A stretch of DNA of 64,000 nt, taken from contig NZ_JAHKKG010000004.1 of assembly GCF_018829635.1 (NCBI RefSeq), positions 310,001 through 374,000 on the forward strand. The letters run 5' to 3'. Shown piece after piece: positions 38,540-46,645 of the stretch; the stretch's first letter is position 1, and each line of letters begins with the position of its first letter. The notes beneath the pieces were generated by a model. That model ran no database searches. It was given only the letters and a program-made list of their open reading frames with translations, and was not told the origin of the DNA. This stretch comes from Paractinoplanes bogorensis (GTDB lineage: Bacteria > Actinomycetota > Actinomycetes > Mycobacteriales > Micromonosporaceae). The position numbers were made by a program, and so were the translations under genes.

Positions 38540-39722
38540 CTCGGATTCCCCGCCCGAGCGTCGCGACGAGGGCCGAGCCACCGACGGCGGCGGCGAAGAC
38601 CAGGATCGCCACGCCGGGGCCCTGCCACTGCAGCAGGACACCGGCCACGAAGGGGGCCGTGGCGGCCATCGACGTCGCGGCCACCATGATCACGCTGATC
38701 ACCCGGCCCTGCAGGCGGTCGGGCGTGATCGCGGCCTGATAGCCGAACAGGGCGGCGTTGGCGGCCGGGCCGAGAAAGACGGTGAGGCCGAGCGGGACGG
38801 CGGCGACGATGCTGATCGGCAGCAACGCGGCGGTGGCCAGCAGCGCGGTGGCGGCCCAGCAGATCGAGCGGACCAGGGCGACCAGCCCGAGCCGGCGCTG
38901 GATCGCGGGCGCCGCGAAGGCACCGAGCAGCCCGCCGGCGGCCACGATCGTCTCGGTCAGGCCGATCACGGCGGGCGGGGTGCCGTGGCGTTGCAGGGCG
39001 ACGATGAGCGCGAAGATCACTCCGGTGATCGCGAAGTTGAGCGGCGCGGCGATCAGCATCAGCGCCCGGAGGAACGGGTGGGTGAGTACGAACCGCACGC
39101 CCTCGGCGAGCGCGACCCCGTACGGCTGCGGCTTGTCCTCTCGTGCGGACTGCAGGGGCTTGCGGATGAAGAGCACGGCGACGATCGACACCAGTGACGA
39201 CACGGCGTTGGCGGCGAACGGGACGGCGTGCCCCAGGCTGAACAGGACCCCACCCAGCGGCGGGCCGGCCAGCGACGTGCCGTAGGAGCGGGCCTCGTTG
39301 CGGGCCACGGCGTCCGGCAGTTGCTCGACGGGAACGATGCTGCGCAGCGAGGCGTCCTCGGCCGTGCCGAAGATCGCGCCGGCCGATGCGTCGACGACGG
39401 CCACGACCAGGATCAGCCACAGGCCGGCGCGGTCGGTGAGCACTGCCGTGGTGAGGGTGGCGAAGGCCAGCAGGCGTACGGCGTCGCTGGTCACGAGCGT
39501 ACGGCGGCGGTCGAAACGATCCACCAGGACGCCCGCGGGCAGGCGCAGCAGCAGCCGGGCCGCCTCGGTCGTCGTGCCGACGACGCCCGCACTGACCGGG
39601 GAACCGGTCTTGACCAGCACCAGCAGCGAGAGCGCCAGGGTGGCGATGCCGTCGCCCAGGTCGGACAGTGACTGCGAACTCCAGAGCAGGTTGAACTCGC
39701 GGTTGCGCCACAGGCTGATCAC
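38502..39722 (-). CDS. MFS transporter coupled to an ArsR regulator
   Basis: A 406-aa, 12-helix transporter of the enterobactin/macrolide-exporter-like group. It begins ISLWRNREFNLLW, and the motif A loop reads LVDRFDRRRTLVT. The GTG start overlaps the stop of the upstream regulator (GTGA), so the pair is a typical regulated efflux operon. The substrate is unknown. The last 12 codons overlap helY on the other strand. Confidence 0.88.
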   Translation of the reverse strand: MISLWRNREFNLLWSSQSLSDLGDGIATLALSLLVLVKTGSPVSAGVVGTTTEAARLLLRLPAGVLVDRFDRRRTLVTSDAVRLLAFATLTTAVLTDRAGLWLILVVAVVDASAGAIFGTAEDASLRSIVPVEQLPDAVARNEARSYGTSLAGPPLGGVLFSLGHAVPFAANAVSSLVSIVAVLFIRKPLQSAREDKPQPYGVALAEGVRFVLTHPFLRALMLIAAPLNFAITGVIFALIVALQRHGTPPAVIGLTETIVAAGGLLGAFAAPAIQRRLGLVALVRSICWAATALLATAALLPISIVAAVPLGLTVFLGPAANAALFGYQAAITPDRLQGRVISVIMVAATSMAATAPFVAGVLLQWQGPGVAILVFAAAVGGSALVATLGRGIRVTDRPGMPAPLG

Positions 39723-40261
39723 GGCTGTCTCCGGCGCGGGTAGGCCTGCGTCACGACGACCACCGTCTCGGCGCCGGGGCCGGGCGCGTCGGCCTCGGTG
39801 ATGAGCTGGTCGATCCGGTCGTGGAGCCGGGCCAGACCCTCCGGTGTCGTCCGGATGACCCGGTCGGAACTCGCGGCGGCGTCGAACCACTCCGGGCTCC
39901 ACCGGCCGTGCACCACCTCCTGGTGGAACTGCTCGGCCATCAGGTCCCACAGTTGGCGGGCGGCCCGCTCCAGGGCGGCCCCGCCCTCCGCGCCCGCCCA
40001 CGTCGTCGAGTCGTGCGCGGCCTTCCACCAGCGTTCCCGCCCACGGCTGCCCCGGCCCCGCTCGGGTGCCTCGGCGACGAAGCCGTGCCGGGCCAGCATC
40101 CGCAGGTGGTGGCTGGTCTGGCCGGAGTCGGTGCCGAGCCGGCGGGCCAGGATCGCCGAGGTGGCGGGGCCGTCCAGGCGCAGCGAACCCACGATGCGCA
40201 TCCGCATCGGATGGGCCATGACCCGCATCATCGCGGCGTCCGTCAGGGTCACCTCTACCAT
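39719..40261 (-). CDS. ArsR-family HTH regulator of the adjacent efflux pump
   Basis: A 180-aa winged-helix protein. The HTH lies at about residues 15-75 (MRMRIVGSLRLDGPATSAILARRLG and SHHLRMLARHGFV). A helical C-terminal region with Trp, His and acidic residues may bind a drug; no metal-site Cys cluster is present. ATG 40261 follows TAGCGT by 7 nt. It is coupled to the MFS gene and diverges from the alcohol dehydrogenase gene with 80 bp between. Confidence 0.88.
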   Translation of the reverse strand: MVEVTLTDAAMMRVMAHPMRMRIVGSLRLDGPATSAILARRLGTDSGQTSHHLRMLARHGFVAEAPERGRGSRGRERWWKAAHDSTTWAGAEGGAALERAARQLWDLMAEQFHQEVVHGRWSPEWFDAAASSDRVIRTTPEGLARLHDRIDQLITEADAPGPGAETVVVVTQAYPRRRQP

Positions 40262-40341
40262 GGCGGTGACGCTATTCGTGCCTCTCAGACGGGTGCAAGC
40301 GTCCTATGCATAGAACCTCTGCATTACGTCGGGAGAAGCAC

Positions 40342-41394
40342 GTGCGCGCTGCCACCATCTATGGGGAACGGGACGTCCGGGTCGAGGAGGCGCCGGAGCC
40401 GGTGATCTCGACCGGGCGCGACGCCGTCGTCCGGGTCGTCGCCTCCTGCGTCTGCGGGTCCGACCTGTGGCCGTACCGGGGTGTGCGGGCGATCGCCGAG
40501 CCGCGGCGGATGGGCCACGAGTTCGTCGGCGTGGTCGACGAGGTCGGCGACGACGTGCAGACGGTCCAGGTGGGCGACTTCGTGATCGCGCCGTTCTACG
40601 TCTGCGACGGCGTGTGCGTCAACTGCCGTAATGGGTTCAGCACGTCCTGCCTGGCCGGCGGGGCGTGGGGCGCGCAGGTGCGGGACGAGGGCTTCGCCGA
40701 CGGCGGGCAGGGCGAGCGGGTCCGGGTTCCGTACGCCGACGGCACGCTGTTCGTGGTCCCGGGCGGCCGGCCGGACGACGCGTTGATCCCGGGTCTGCTG
40801 ACACTCTCGGACGTGATGTGCACGGGCCACCACGCCGCAGTGTCGGGTGCTGTGCGCGCGGGCTCGACGGTCGCGGTCGTGGGCGACGGTGCGGTCGGGC
40901 TGTGCGCGATCATCGCGGCCGAGCGGCTGGGCGCGCAGCGCATCGTCGCGATGTCCCGGCACGAGTCACGGCAGGCGCTGGCCCGCTCGTTCGGGGCGAC
41001 CGACATCGTGCCCGAGCGGGGCGAGGAGGGCATCGCCGTGCTGAAGAAGATGTTCGACGGGATCGGGCCGGACGTGGTGCTCGAATGTGTCGGGACGAAA
41101 GAGTCGATGGACCAGGCGCTGCGGTCGGCCCGGCCGGGCGGGCAGGTCGGCTTCGTGGGGGTGCCCGCGGGTGGGCCCGAACTGCCGGTGCCGGTGATGT
41201 TCGGGACCAACGTGGGCGTACGGGGTGGGGTGGCGCCCGTTCGCGACTACATGGCCGAACTGCTGCCCGAGGTGCTGGACGGGCGGATCGAACCGGGCCG
41301 GGTGTTCGACCTGACGTTGCCCCTGAGCGAGACGGCGGCGGCGTACGCGGCGATGGACGAGCGGCGTGCCGTGAAGGTGCTGCTGCGGCCGTGA
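40342..41394 (+). CDS. Zinc-dependent alcohol dehydrogenase family protein
   Basis: A 350-aa MDR oxidoreductase. The catalytic zinc site is seen in VCGSDLW and GHEFVGVVDEVG, and a partial structural Cys cluster (CDGVCVNCRNGFSTSC) is present. The NAD(P) loop reads VAVVGDGAVGLCAI near residue 175. I chose GTG 40342 with GGGAGAAG just upstream rather than ATG 40306. Its stop overlaps the next ATG (TGATG). Confidence 0.9.
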   Translation: MRAATIYGERDVRVEEAPEPVISTGRDAVVRVVASCVCGSDLWPYRGVRAIAEPRRMGHEFVGVVDEVGDDVQTVQVGDFVIAPFYVCDGVCVNCRNGFSTSCLAGGAWGAQVRDEGFADGGQGERVRVPYADGTLFVVPGGRPDDALIPGLLTLSDVMCTGHHAAVSGAVRAGSTVAVVGDGAVGLCAIIAAERLGAQRIVAMSRHESRQALARSFGATDIVPERGEEGIAVLKKMFDGIGPDVVLECVGTKESMDQALRSARPGGQVGFVGVPAGGPELPVPVMFGTNVGVRGGVAPVRDYMAELLPEVLDGRIEPGRVFDLTLPLSETAAAYAAMDERRAVKVLLRP

Positions 41395-41915
41395 TGACCG
41401 GGGAGGACGTCCGGACGATCGTGACGGCGCTGACCGGGCGCGGCGTCGACGTCTGCCTGAGCGGGGGCTGGGCGGTCGACGCGCTGCTCGGGGAACAGAC
41501 CCGGGAACACTCCGATCTGGACGTCTGGATCCCGGCCGCGCAAACGGCCGAGGCGTTCGAGGGGCTGGTGGCGATCGGGCTCGACCGCATCTTTCCGTGG
41601 CCGGGGGACCGGCCGTGGAACTTCGTGCTGCACGACGGTTCGCGGCTTCGCCTGGACCTGCACCTGTACGAGGTGAGGGCGGACGGACAGGTGCACTACG
41701 GGTCGGCGCTCGACGGGTTCGTGTTCCCGGCCTCGGCGCTCGCGGGGGCCGGGACAGTCGACGGGATGGCGGTGCGCTGCGAGGCTCCGGAGTGGTCAGT
41801 GCGGTGGCACAGCGACTATCCGGCGCGGGACAAGGACCGCCACGACGTGCCGAGGATCTGCTCGCGTTTCGGGATTCCGCTGCCGCCCCAGTTCCGCCGG
41901 CCGGGCGTTGACTGA
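41394..41915 (+). CDS. ANT-like nucleotidyltransferase (aminoglycoside/lincosamide family)
   Basis: A 173-aa polymerase-beta-fold nucleotidyltransferase. LSGGWAVDALLGEQTREHSD followed by LDVWI carries the GG(x)nDxD catalytic signature of ANT(2'')/Lnu proteins, and DLHLYEV supplies the third acid. Such enzymes inactivate aminoglycosides or lincosamides, but chromosomal members may act on other substrates. The start overlaps the dehydrogenase stop by one base. An AAC(2')-like gene lies 58 nt downstream on the other strand. Confidence 0.82.
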   Translation: MTGEDVRTIVTALTGRGVDVCLSGGWAVDALLGEQTREHSDLDVWIPAAQTAEAFEGLVAIGLDRIFPWPGDRPWNFVLHDGSRLRLDLHLYEVRADGQVHYGSALDGFVFPASALAGAGTVDGMAVRCEAPEWSVRWHSDYPARDKDRHDVPRICSRFGIPLPPQFRRPGVD

Positions 41916-41973
41916 CTGACTGCGCCTGTCGACTGGCTCACGGCGTACGGGGAAAGGGTCTTGCGCGGCGGTT

Positions 41974-42498
41974 TTACCAGACGTCGCCGTTGCGCCAATC
42001 GCAGGCCAGGACGCCGTCGAGGTCGATGCCGGCCGGGGCGCGGACGAACGTGCTGTCGTCATCGTCGGGCGTGTAGGTGAGGCCCGACGGGGACAGCACG
42101 GCGGTGCGGCCGCGCCACTGCTGCCAGCCGCGGGACACGTAGAGCCCACGGCCGGCATCGGAGGCCGACAGCGCACCGAAATCGTAGGCGCGGGCTATGA
42201 CATTTTCGGCCTCGCCCATGACGGCGCCGGCCAGGCCCTGCCCGCGCCATGGCGGTGAGACGGCGACGGCCTCGACGTAACCGCAGCGCCAGGACCGGCC
42301 CGCGTGGAAGAAGCCGCGCTGCACGACCGAGGCGTGCGCGGCGATCCGGCCGTCCCGTTCGACGACGAAATGCAGGCCGCCGAGCGAATGGTCCCAGTCG
42401 TCGTCGGAGAAGGCACCCTCGAACGCGTCGTCGAGCAGCCGGCGGATCTCCACCCGCATGTCGCCGGTGAGATCGGCGGTGGGGAGCACGCTGACCAT
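41974..42498 (-). CDS. aac(2'): AAC(2')-I-like aminoglycoside 2'-N-acetyltransferase
   Basis: A 174-aa GNAT protein. It resembles mycobacterial AAC(2')-Ic along its full length as I recall it: HSLGGLHFVVERDG, RCGYVEAVAVSPPWRGQGLA, ALSASDAGRGLYVSRGW and the C-terminal CDWRNGDVW. The enzyme acetylates the 2' amine of aminoglycosides, and mycobacterial relatives may also act on cell-wall or mycothiol-like amines. ATG 42498 is 5 nt after TACGGT. It shares a 21-bp promoter gap with the next gene. Confidence 0.88.
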   Translation of the reverse strand: MVSVLPTADLTGDMRVEIRRLLDDAFEGAFSDDDWDHSLGGLHFVVERDGRIAAHASVVQRGFFHAGRSWRCGYVEAVAVSPPWRGQGLAGAVMGEAENVIARAYDFGALSASDAGRGLYVSRGWQQWRGRTAVLSPSGLTYTPDDDDSTFVRAPAGIDLDGVLACDWRNGDVW

Positions 42499-42519
42499 GC
42501 CGCACCGTACCGTAGGCGG
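42499..42519. promoter_or_regulatory. 21-bp divergent leaderless promoter
   Basis: Only 21 bp separate two divergent start codons. TACCGT (42508-42513) is 6 nt before GTG 42520. On the other strand TACGGT (42504-42509) is 5 nt before ATG 42498. The two -10 elements overlap within ACCGTACCGTA, so both polymerases cannot open this DNA together. Confidence 0.6.
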
Positions 42520-43509
42520 GTGAGAGAGATCCGGCTCGCCGCCCGGCCGCAGGGGTGGCCCACCGCCGAGACGTTCGAGATGGCCGACGTGCCGATGCCC
42601 GAGCCCGGGCCGGGGCAGCTGCTCGTCCGCAACCTTGTGATGTCGGTCGACCCCTACATGCGCGGGCGGATGAACGACGTCAAGTCGTACACGCCGCCCT
42701 TCGCGCTGGGCGAGCCGCTCGACGGCGCGGCGATCGGCGAAGTGGTGTCCTCGCCGGCCGGGAACGTGCCGGTCGGGTCGTTCGTGGTGCACGGCCTCGG
42801 ATGGCGCGAATACGCGGTGGTCGACGCCGGCCGCGCCCGCGTCGTCGACGCGGCCGACTCGAGCTACCTCGGGGTGCTGGGAATGACCGGGCTGACCGCG
42901 TACGTGGGACTGGTCGACATCGCCCAGTTCCGCGAGGGCGACACGGTGTTCGTCTCGGGCGCGGCGGGCGCGGTCGGCAGTGTGGCCGGGCAGATCGCCC
43001 GGCTGCGGGGCGCGAAACGGGTCATCGGCAGCGCCGGCTCCGACGAGAAGGTCCGTCACCTGATCGACGACCTCGGTTTCGACGCCGCTTTCAACTACCG
43101 GGAGGCTCCCGTACGCAAGCAGTTGCGCGCCGCCGCACCCGACGGCATCGACGTCTACTTCGACAACGTCGGCGGCGAACACCTCGAGGCGGCGATCGGG
43201 TCGCTGACCAAATACGGTCGCGTGGCCATGTGCGGGGCGATCGCCGGCTACAACGAGACGTCGGCGCCGGCCGGGCCGCGCAATCTGGCCCTGGCCATCG
43301 GCAAGGAACTCAACCTGCGCGGCTTCATCGTGAGCAACCACAACCGGCGGATGCCCGACTTCCTGGCCGACGTCGGCCCGTGGGTGCGTGACGGCCGGCT
43401 GCGGGCCCGCGAGACGATCGTTGACGGCCTCGAGAACGCGCCGGCCGCCTTCATCGGGCTGCTCAAGGGCGAGAACACCGGCAAGATGCTCGTACGCCTG
43501 GCCTCGTAG
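42520..43509 (+). CDS. NADP-dependent oxidoreductase (MDR, CurA/PTGR-like)
   Basis: A 329-aa zinc-free medium-chain reductase. VMSVDPYMRGRMND, GMTGLTAYVGL, SGAAGAVGSVAGQIARL (NADPH loop) and FDNVGGEHLEAAI are hallmarks of leukotriene/prostaglandin-reductase-like enal/enone reductases. GTG 42520 lies 6 nt after TACCGT. The alternative upstream frame runs into the opposite gene and is rejected. Its stop TAG begins the -10 element of the next gene. Confidence 0.92.
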   Translation: MREIRLAARPQGWPTAETFEMADVPMPEPGPGQLLVRNLVMSVDPYMRGRMNDVKSYTPPFALGEPLDGAAIGEVVSSPAGNVPVGSFVVHGLGWREYAVVDAGRARVVDAADSSYLGVLGMTGLTAYVGLVDIAQFREGDTVFVSGAAGAVGSVAGQIARLRGAKRVIGSAGSDEKVRHLIDDLGFDAAFNYREAPVRKQLRAAAPDGIDVYFDNVGGEHLEAAIGSLTKYGRVAMCGAIAGYNETSAPAGPRNLALAIGKELNLRGFIVSNHNRRMPDFLADVGPWVRDGRLRARETIVDGLENAPAAFIGLLKGENTGKMLVRLAS

Positions 43510-43519
43510 CGTTGCGCAC

Positions 43520-44311
43520 ATGAATACACCTGCCGCGCGCGCCCGGGAGCAGTATTTCGCCACCGATGGCAACCTCGCCGCGCGGATCGCGATCTACGAC
43601 TACCGCACCAATCCGCAGGACTGGTATTCGTGGCTGGGGGAGCGGCTACCCCTGCGCGGCGATGTGCTCGAGGTCGGGGCGGGCACGGGTGCACTGTGGA
43701 GCCGGGTCGATCCGCGCGGGCACGACATGCGGCTGACGCTGGCCGACTTCTCGCCGGCCATGTGCGCGCGGCTCCGCGAGGTGCCCGGGGCCGCGGTGGT
43801 GCGTGGCGACGCCACCCGGTTGCCGTTCCCGGAGGCGAGCTTCGACCTGCTCATCGCCAACCACATGCTCTACCACCTGGACGATCCGGTGGCCGGGCTG
43901 AGCGAGTTCGCGCGGGTGCTGCGGCCGGGCGGGCGGCTGGCCATGGGACTCAACGGGGACGACCACCTGGCCGAGCTGGCCGAGATCGGGCCGGCGGTGG
44001 GCCGCGACGATCTGGGGCTGCGACCCGGGCACAACGACATCACGGCGGGGACGGCCACGGCGTACGTGGGAAGGCTCTTTCATGATGTCTCGGCGGAGCG
44101 CTATCCGAGTTCGCTGGAGGTACCGGATCCGGAGCCGGTGCTCCGCTATTTCGGCAGCCAGGGACGGGTGCCGCTGACCTCTTCGGAACAGGTCGCGGCG
44201 CGCTCGTTCATCGCCGGACGGATCGCGGCCGACGGGTCGTTCCGGATCCGCCAGCACGCCGAGCTGATCACCGCGACTCGCTTTCCCTCGCCGCCGCCGC
44301 CGGCCCGCTAG
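43520..44311 (+). CDS. Class I SAM-dependent methyltransferase
   Basis: A 263-aa methyltransferase. VLEVGAGTGALWSRV is the SAM loop, LTLADFS the acidic strand end and LPFPEASFDLLIANHMLYHL the motif typical of ubiE-like enzymes. ATG 43520 lies 7 nt after TAGCGT (43507-43512), which overlaps the upstream stop. The substrate is unknown. The stop shares CTAG with the convergent phosphatase gene. Confidence 0.88.
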   Translation: MNTPAARAREQYFATDGNLAARIAIYDYRTNPQDWYSWLGERLPLRGDVLEVGAGTGALWSRVDPRGHDMRLTLADFSPAMCARLREVPGAAVVRGDATRLPFPEASFDLLIANHMLYHLDDPVAGLSEFARVLRPGGRLAMGLNGDDHLAELAEIGPAVGRDDLGLRPGHNDITAGTATAYVGRLFHDVSAERYPSSLEVPDPEPVLRYFGSQGRVPLTSSEQVAARSFIAGRIAADGSFRIRQHAELITATRFPSPPPPAR

Positions 44312-45111
44312 GCGACGCCGCCGCTGACCACTGCTACCAACTCGAGTGCGGCCAGGCGCAGGGCGTCGCTGCGGGCGTACACGGACGCGCCCGGACCCGG
44401 CTCGAGGCGGCCGTTGACGCCGCTGTAGCTGCCGCCCGCCTCGCGGACGATCAGCGACGTGCTGGCGAAGTCCCAGATCTGGCCGCCGGTCTGCACGGCG
44501 AGGTCGAGGTCGCCGCGGGCGATCAGCAGCGCCGGGTGGATCGGCCACGGCAGGGCGGGCGTGTGATCCTTGAGCGGCGCCACCAGGTCGCGGCCCCACT
44601 CCTCGGGCACCACGCTGAGCCGGCACCCGGCCACGGTGTCGTCCCCGTCGGCGGCGACGTGCACCCGCGTCTCGGCCACGATCCGGCCGCCGACGATGCG
44701 GCCCTCGAACGTGCCGCCACCCTTCGTCGCCCACCACACACTGCCCTGAGCCGGATGCGCGGCGACCGCCGTGGTGACCTCACCGTCCTCCTCGAGGGCG
44801 ATCAGAATCAGCCACCGGTTGTCACCGGCCACGAACAGGGCGGTGCCGTCGATCGGGTCGATGATCCAGCGGCGCCCGGCCGAACCGGTCTGGCCCTGCT
44901 CCTCACCGAGCACGGCGTCGGACGGCCGGACCTCGGCCAGCACCTCCCGGATCGCCGCCTCGACGGCCCGGTCGGCTGCGGTCACGATCGAGCCGTCCGA
45001 CTTGAGTTCGCGGGGCAGTTCGGCCAGCGCCTCGAAGTGTGGCAGCGCCACCGCCGCCCCGGTCATCGCGGCCCGCTGTGCGAGCTGAAGATCCGTCTCC
45101 ACGTCCCTCAT
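44308..45111 (-). CDS. Inositol-monophosphatase family protein (HisN/ImpA-like)
   Basis: A 267-aa Mg-dependent sugar-phosphatase fold. The acidic site reads GEEQG near residue 78, WIIDPIDGT near 92-100 and GGQIWDFAS near 213, matching IMPase/HisN. In actinobacteria such proteins include histidinol-phosphatase, which cannot be told apart here. GGAGG lies 4 nt before ATG 45111; the longer frame upstream has no support. Confidence 0.87.
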   Translation of the reverse strand: MRDVETDLQLAQRAAMTGAAVALPHFEALAELPRELKSDGSIVTAADRAVEAAIREVLAEVRPSDAVLGEEQGQTGSAGRRWIIDPIDGTALFVAGDNRWLILIALEEDGEVTTAVAAHPAQGSVWWATKGGGTFEGRIVGGRIVAETRVHVAADGDDTVAGCRLSVVPEEWGRDLVAPLKDHTPALPWPIHPALLIARGDLDLAVQTGGQIWDFASTSLIVREAGGSYSGVNGRLEPGPGASVYARSDALRLAALELVAVVSGGVA

Positions 45112-45239
45112 CCTGCCTCCGATCGGCGGGCACCCGCGGCGACTCGCGGGGGATGTCACCCGGCTCACTCCCAGCAGAGCGCACGCCGTTGAACTGCAAG
45201 CCAAGCCCGACGGAATTTCCGCGACCGCCATTCCGACGG

Positions 45240-45780
45240 TGCCTCTCGCCGTCCGGATTCAGCACACCGGCCGGCCCGAGCCCGATCCGATCGCCGCGAG
45301 TACCCGTGACATCGGCTCTCGCGAACCCGGCGGCGGCGCAGCTCGTTGTACCGGTTCTGCCATGCGTACGCCTTTTCGCGCGGCATCATGTTCTGCGCGG
45401 GCAGCAGGAGCAGTTGTGTGTTCGGCCGGGCCACCGCGGCGGCAGCATGCGGATACTGCGCGGACGCCGGCCACCTCGAACACCGCACAGGCGTCGCCAC
45501 CCGCTGTTCGCCGCGGGTCAGAAACGTTTTCCGGTACGCCCGGGCAACCCACCCGCCGCGCACCACCGCGGCCGTGTTGAACAGCGTTCCGTCGCGTGAC
45601 TCGACCATTCCCAGCACAACGGCCGGCGCTACGTCGAGGCACAGTTCCGTGAGGGTTCGGCCGCGCGGTTCACGCAGTTCGTAGCCCTGCCGAAAGCACT
45701 CGGGAACGACCAGCAGATCGACACCGTCCGCCTGCCGGTCTCCACTGCGGCAACCTCATCACCGACGATCTCAGGTGTCT
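45240..45780 (-). pseudogene. Carbon-nitrogen hydrolase (nitrilase-family) remnant
   Basis: On the minus strand a segment reads DGVDLLVVPECFRQGYELRE, then VLGMVESRDGTLFNTAAVV and YRKTFLTRGE with the catalytic Lys of nitrilases. After that the similarity jumps frame (CAVFEVAGVRAVSA, then LLLLPAQNMMPREKAYAWQ). The N-terminal part and the intact active-site Cys region are missing, so this is a frameshifted, truncated gene. The stretch 45112-45240 holds nothing else I can identify. Confidence 0.65.
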
Positions 45781-45841
45781 GACCCGCATGCTCCCCGTCG
45801 GCGCTGGCTGATCCTTTTCGGCCACCGCTAGAATGCGACGG

Positions 45842-46147
45842 ATGGATGTCGTCACGCACGTCGATCGCTTCAACGCCGCCGTGCTCAGCGGCGACTGGGC
45901 CACTTTCGTCGACGCGCTGCATCCCGACGCGGTCATGACGTTCACCGGAGTGCCGTTCGGCCCGTACGAGGGCCGCGAGGCGATCGCGGCCGCCTACACC
46001 TCGAACCCACCCACCGACACCATGCGCATAGTCGCCAACCACGGAAACGGCCGCATCGACTTCGTCTGGTCGAGAGGCGGAACGGGCACGCTCGCCCTCG
46101 ACTACGCAGACGACCAGGTCATCGGCATGCAGATCACCTTCCCATGA
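45842..46147 (+). CDS. SnoaL/NTF2-like protein, first ORF of the micro-ORF chain
   Basis: A 101-aa NTF2-fold protein. It begins MDVVTHVDRFNAAVLSGDWA, with FVDALHPDAVMTFTGVPFGPYEGREAI in the conserved part. ATG 45842 is 7 nt after TAGAAT (45829-45834), the best -10 of its kind here, so the mRNA should be leaderless. Its TGA is embedded in an ATGA junction that opens a 54-codon ORF and then a chain of small ORFs up to the P-loop kinase gene. Confidence 0.8.
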   Translation: MDVVTHVDRFNAAVLSGDWATFVDALHPDAVMTFTGVPFGPYEGREAIAAAYTSNPPTDTMRIVANHGNGRIDFVWSRGGTGTLALDYADDQVIGMQITFP

Positions 46148-46308
46148 CAAGCGTGTGGCGACAGGCAGCCTCCGCGGGTTGGCTGTCGTCCACGCGTGAC
46201 GCGTGTGTCGGTGGGTGGGCTGCGGCAGGTGGGCTGTCGGCATGGAGATGGCGTTCCGTGGCATGCGTGCTCTCGGGCTCGGGTGTGTTGGCTGTCGTGT
46301 TCGCGTGA
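46144..46308 (+). CDS. Possible 54-aa ORF, first link of the overlap chain
   Basis: ATG 46144 overlaps the SnoaL-gene stop (ATGA). The frame stays open for 54 codons, beginning MTSVWRQAASAGW, and ends in a TGA that overlaps the next GTG (GTGA at 46305). It is Trp- and Gly-rich and has no known family. Its first codons resemble the start of the downstream kinase (VTRVWIGG), so it may be a diverged duplicate of that 5' end. Confidence 0.35.
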   Translation: MTSVWRQAASAGWLSSTRDACVGGWAAAGGLSAWRWRSVACVLSGSGVLAVVFA

Positions 46309-46437
46309 CGCGCGTGGCGACGGGCTCGGGCGCGGTGGCTGAGGTGTTCGCGTGACGCGCGTGGCGACGGGCTCGGGCGCGGTGGCTGAGGTGTTCGCGT
46401 GACGCGCCTGTCGGTGGGTTGGCTGTGGCGGGTTGGT
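46297..46437 (+). repeat. 47-bp tandem repeat
   Basis: Two identical 47-bp units (46297-46343 and 46344-46390) are followed by a partial third that diverges after about 20 bp. Each unit holds GTGTTCGCGTGACGCGCGTG. Because 47 is 2 mod 3, each unit is a 16-codon ORF ending in a GTGA overlap with the next. The flanks (46160-46296 and 46399-46540) share longer, weaker similarity, which suggests an older duplication of about 200 bp. Confidence 0.75.
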
Positions 46438-46572
46438 TGTCGAGGTCGCGGGTGGGCTGTTGGCATGCGGACAGCGTTTCCGTGGCGCGCTTGCTCTGCG
46501 GCGGGTTCGGGTGCGTTGGCTCTGGTGTCCGCGGGCAACCGGGGAAATGGCGTGCGGATCGCTTACCCGTGA
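46399..46572 (+). CDS. Possible 57-aa ORF within the overlap chain
   Basis: GTG 46399 overlaps the stop of the preceding 16-codon ORF. The frame is open for 57 codons (start VTRLSVGWLWRVG) and its TGA overlaps GTG 46569, which opens a further 26-codon ORF (46569-46649) ending at the first 29-bp unit. It is Arg/Gly/Trp-rich with no known family. Its reality depends on the chain being translated. Confidence 0.3.
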   Translation: MTRLSVGWLWRVGCRGRGWAVGMRTAFPWRACSAAGSGALALVSAGNRGNGVRIAYP

Positions 46573-46645
46573 GGCGCGAGTCGAGGGGCAGGATGACCCC
46601 TGCGTTCGCGGGCAGCCGGGGCATCGGCATGCGGATGGCCTCGCC

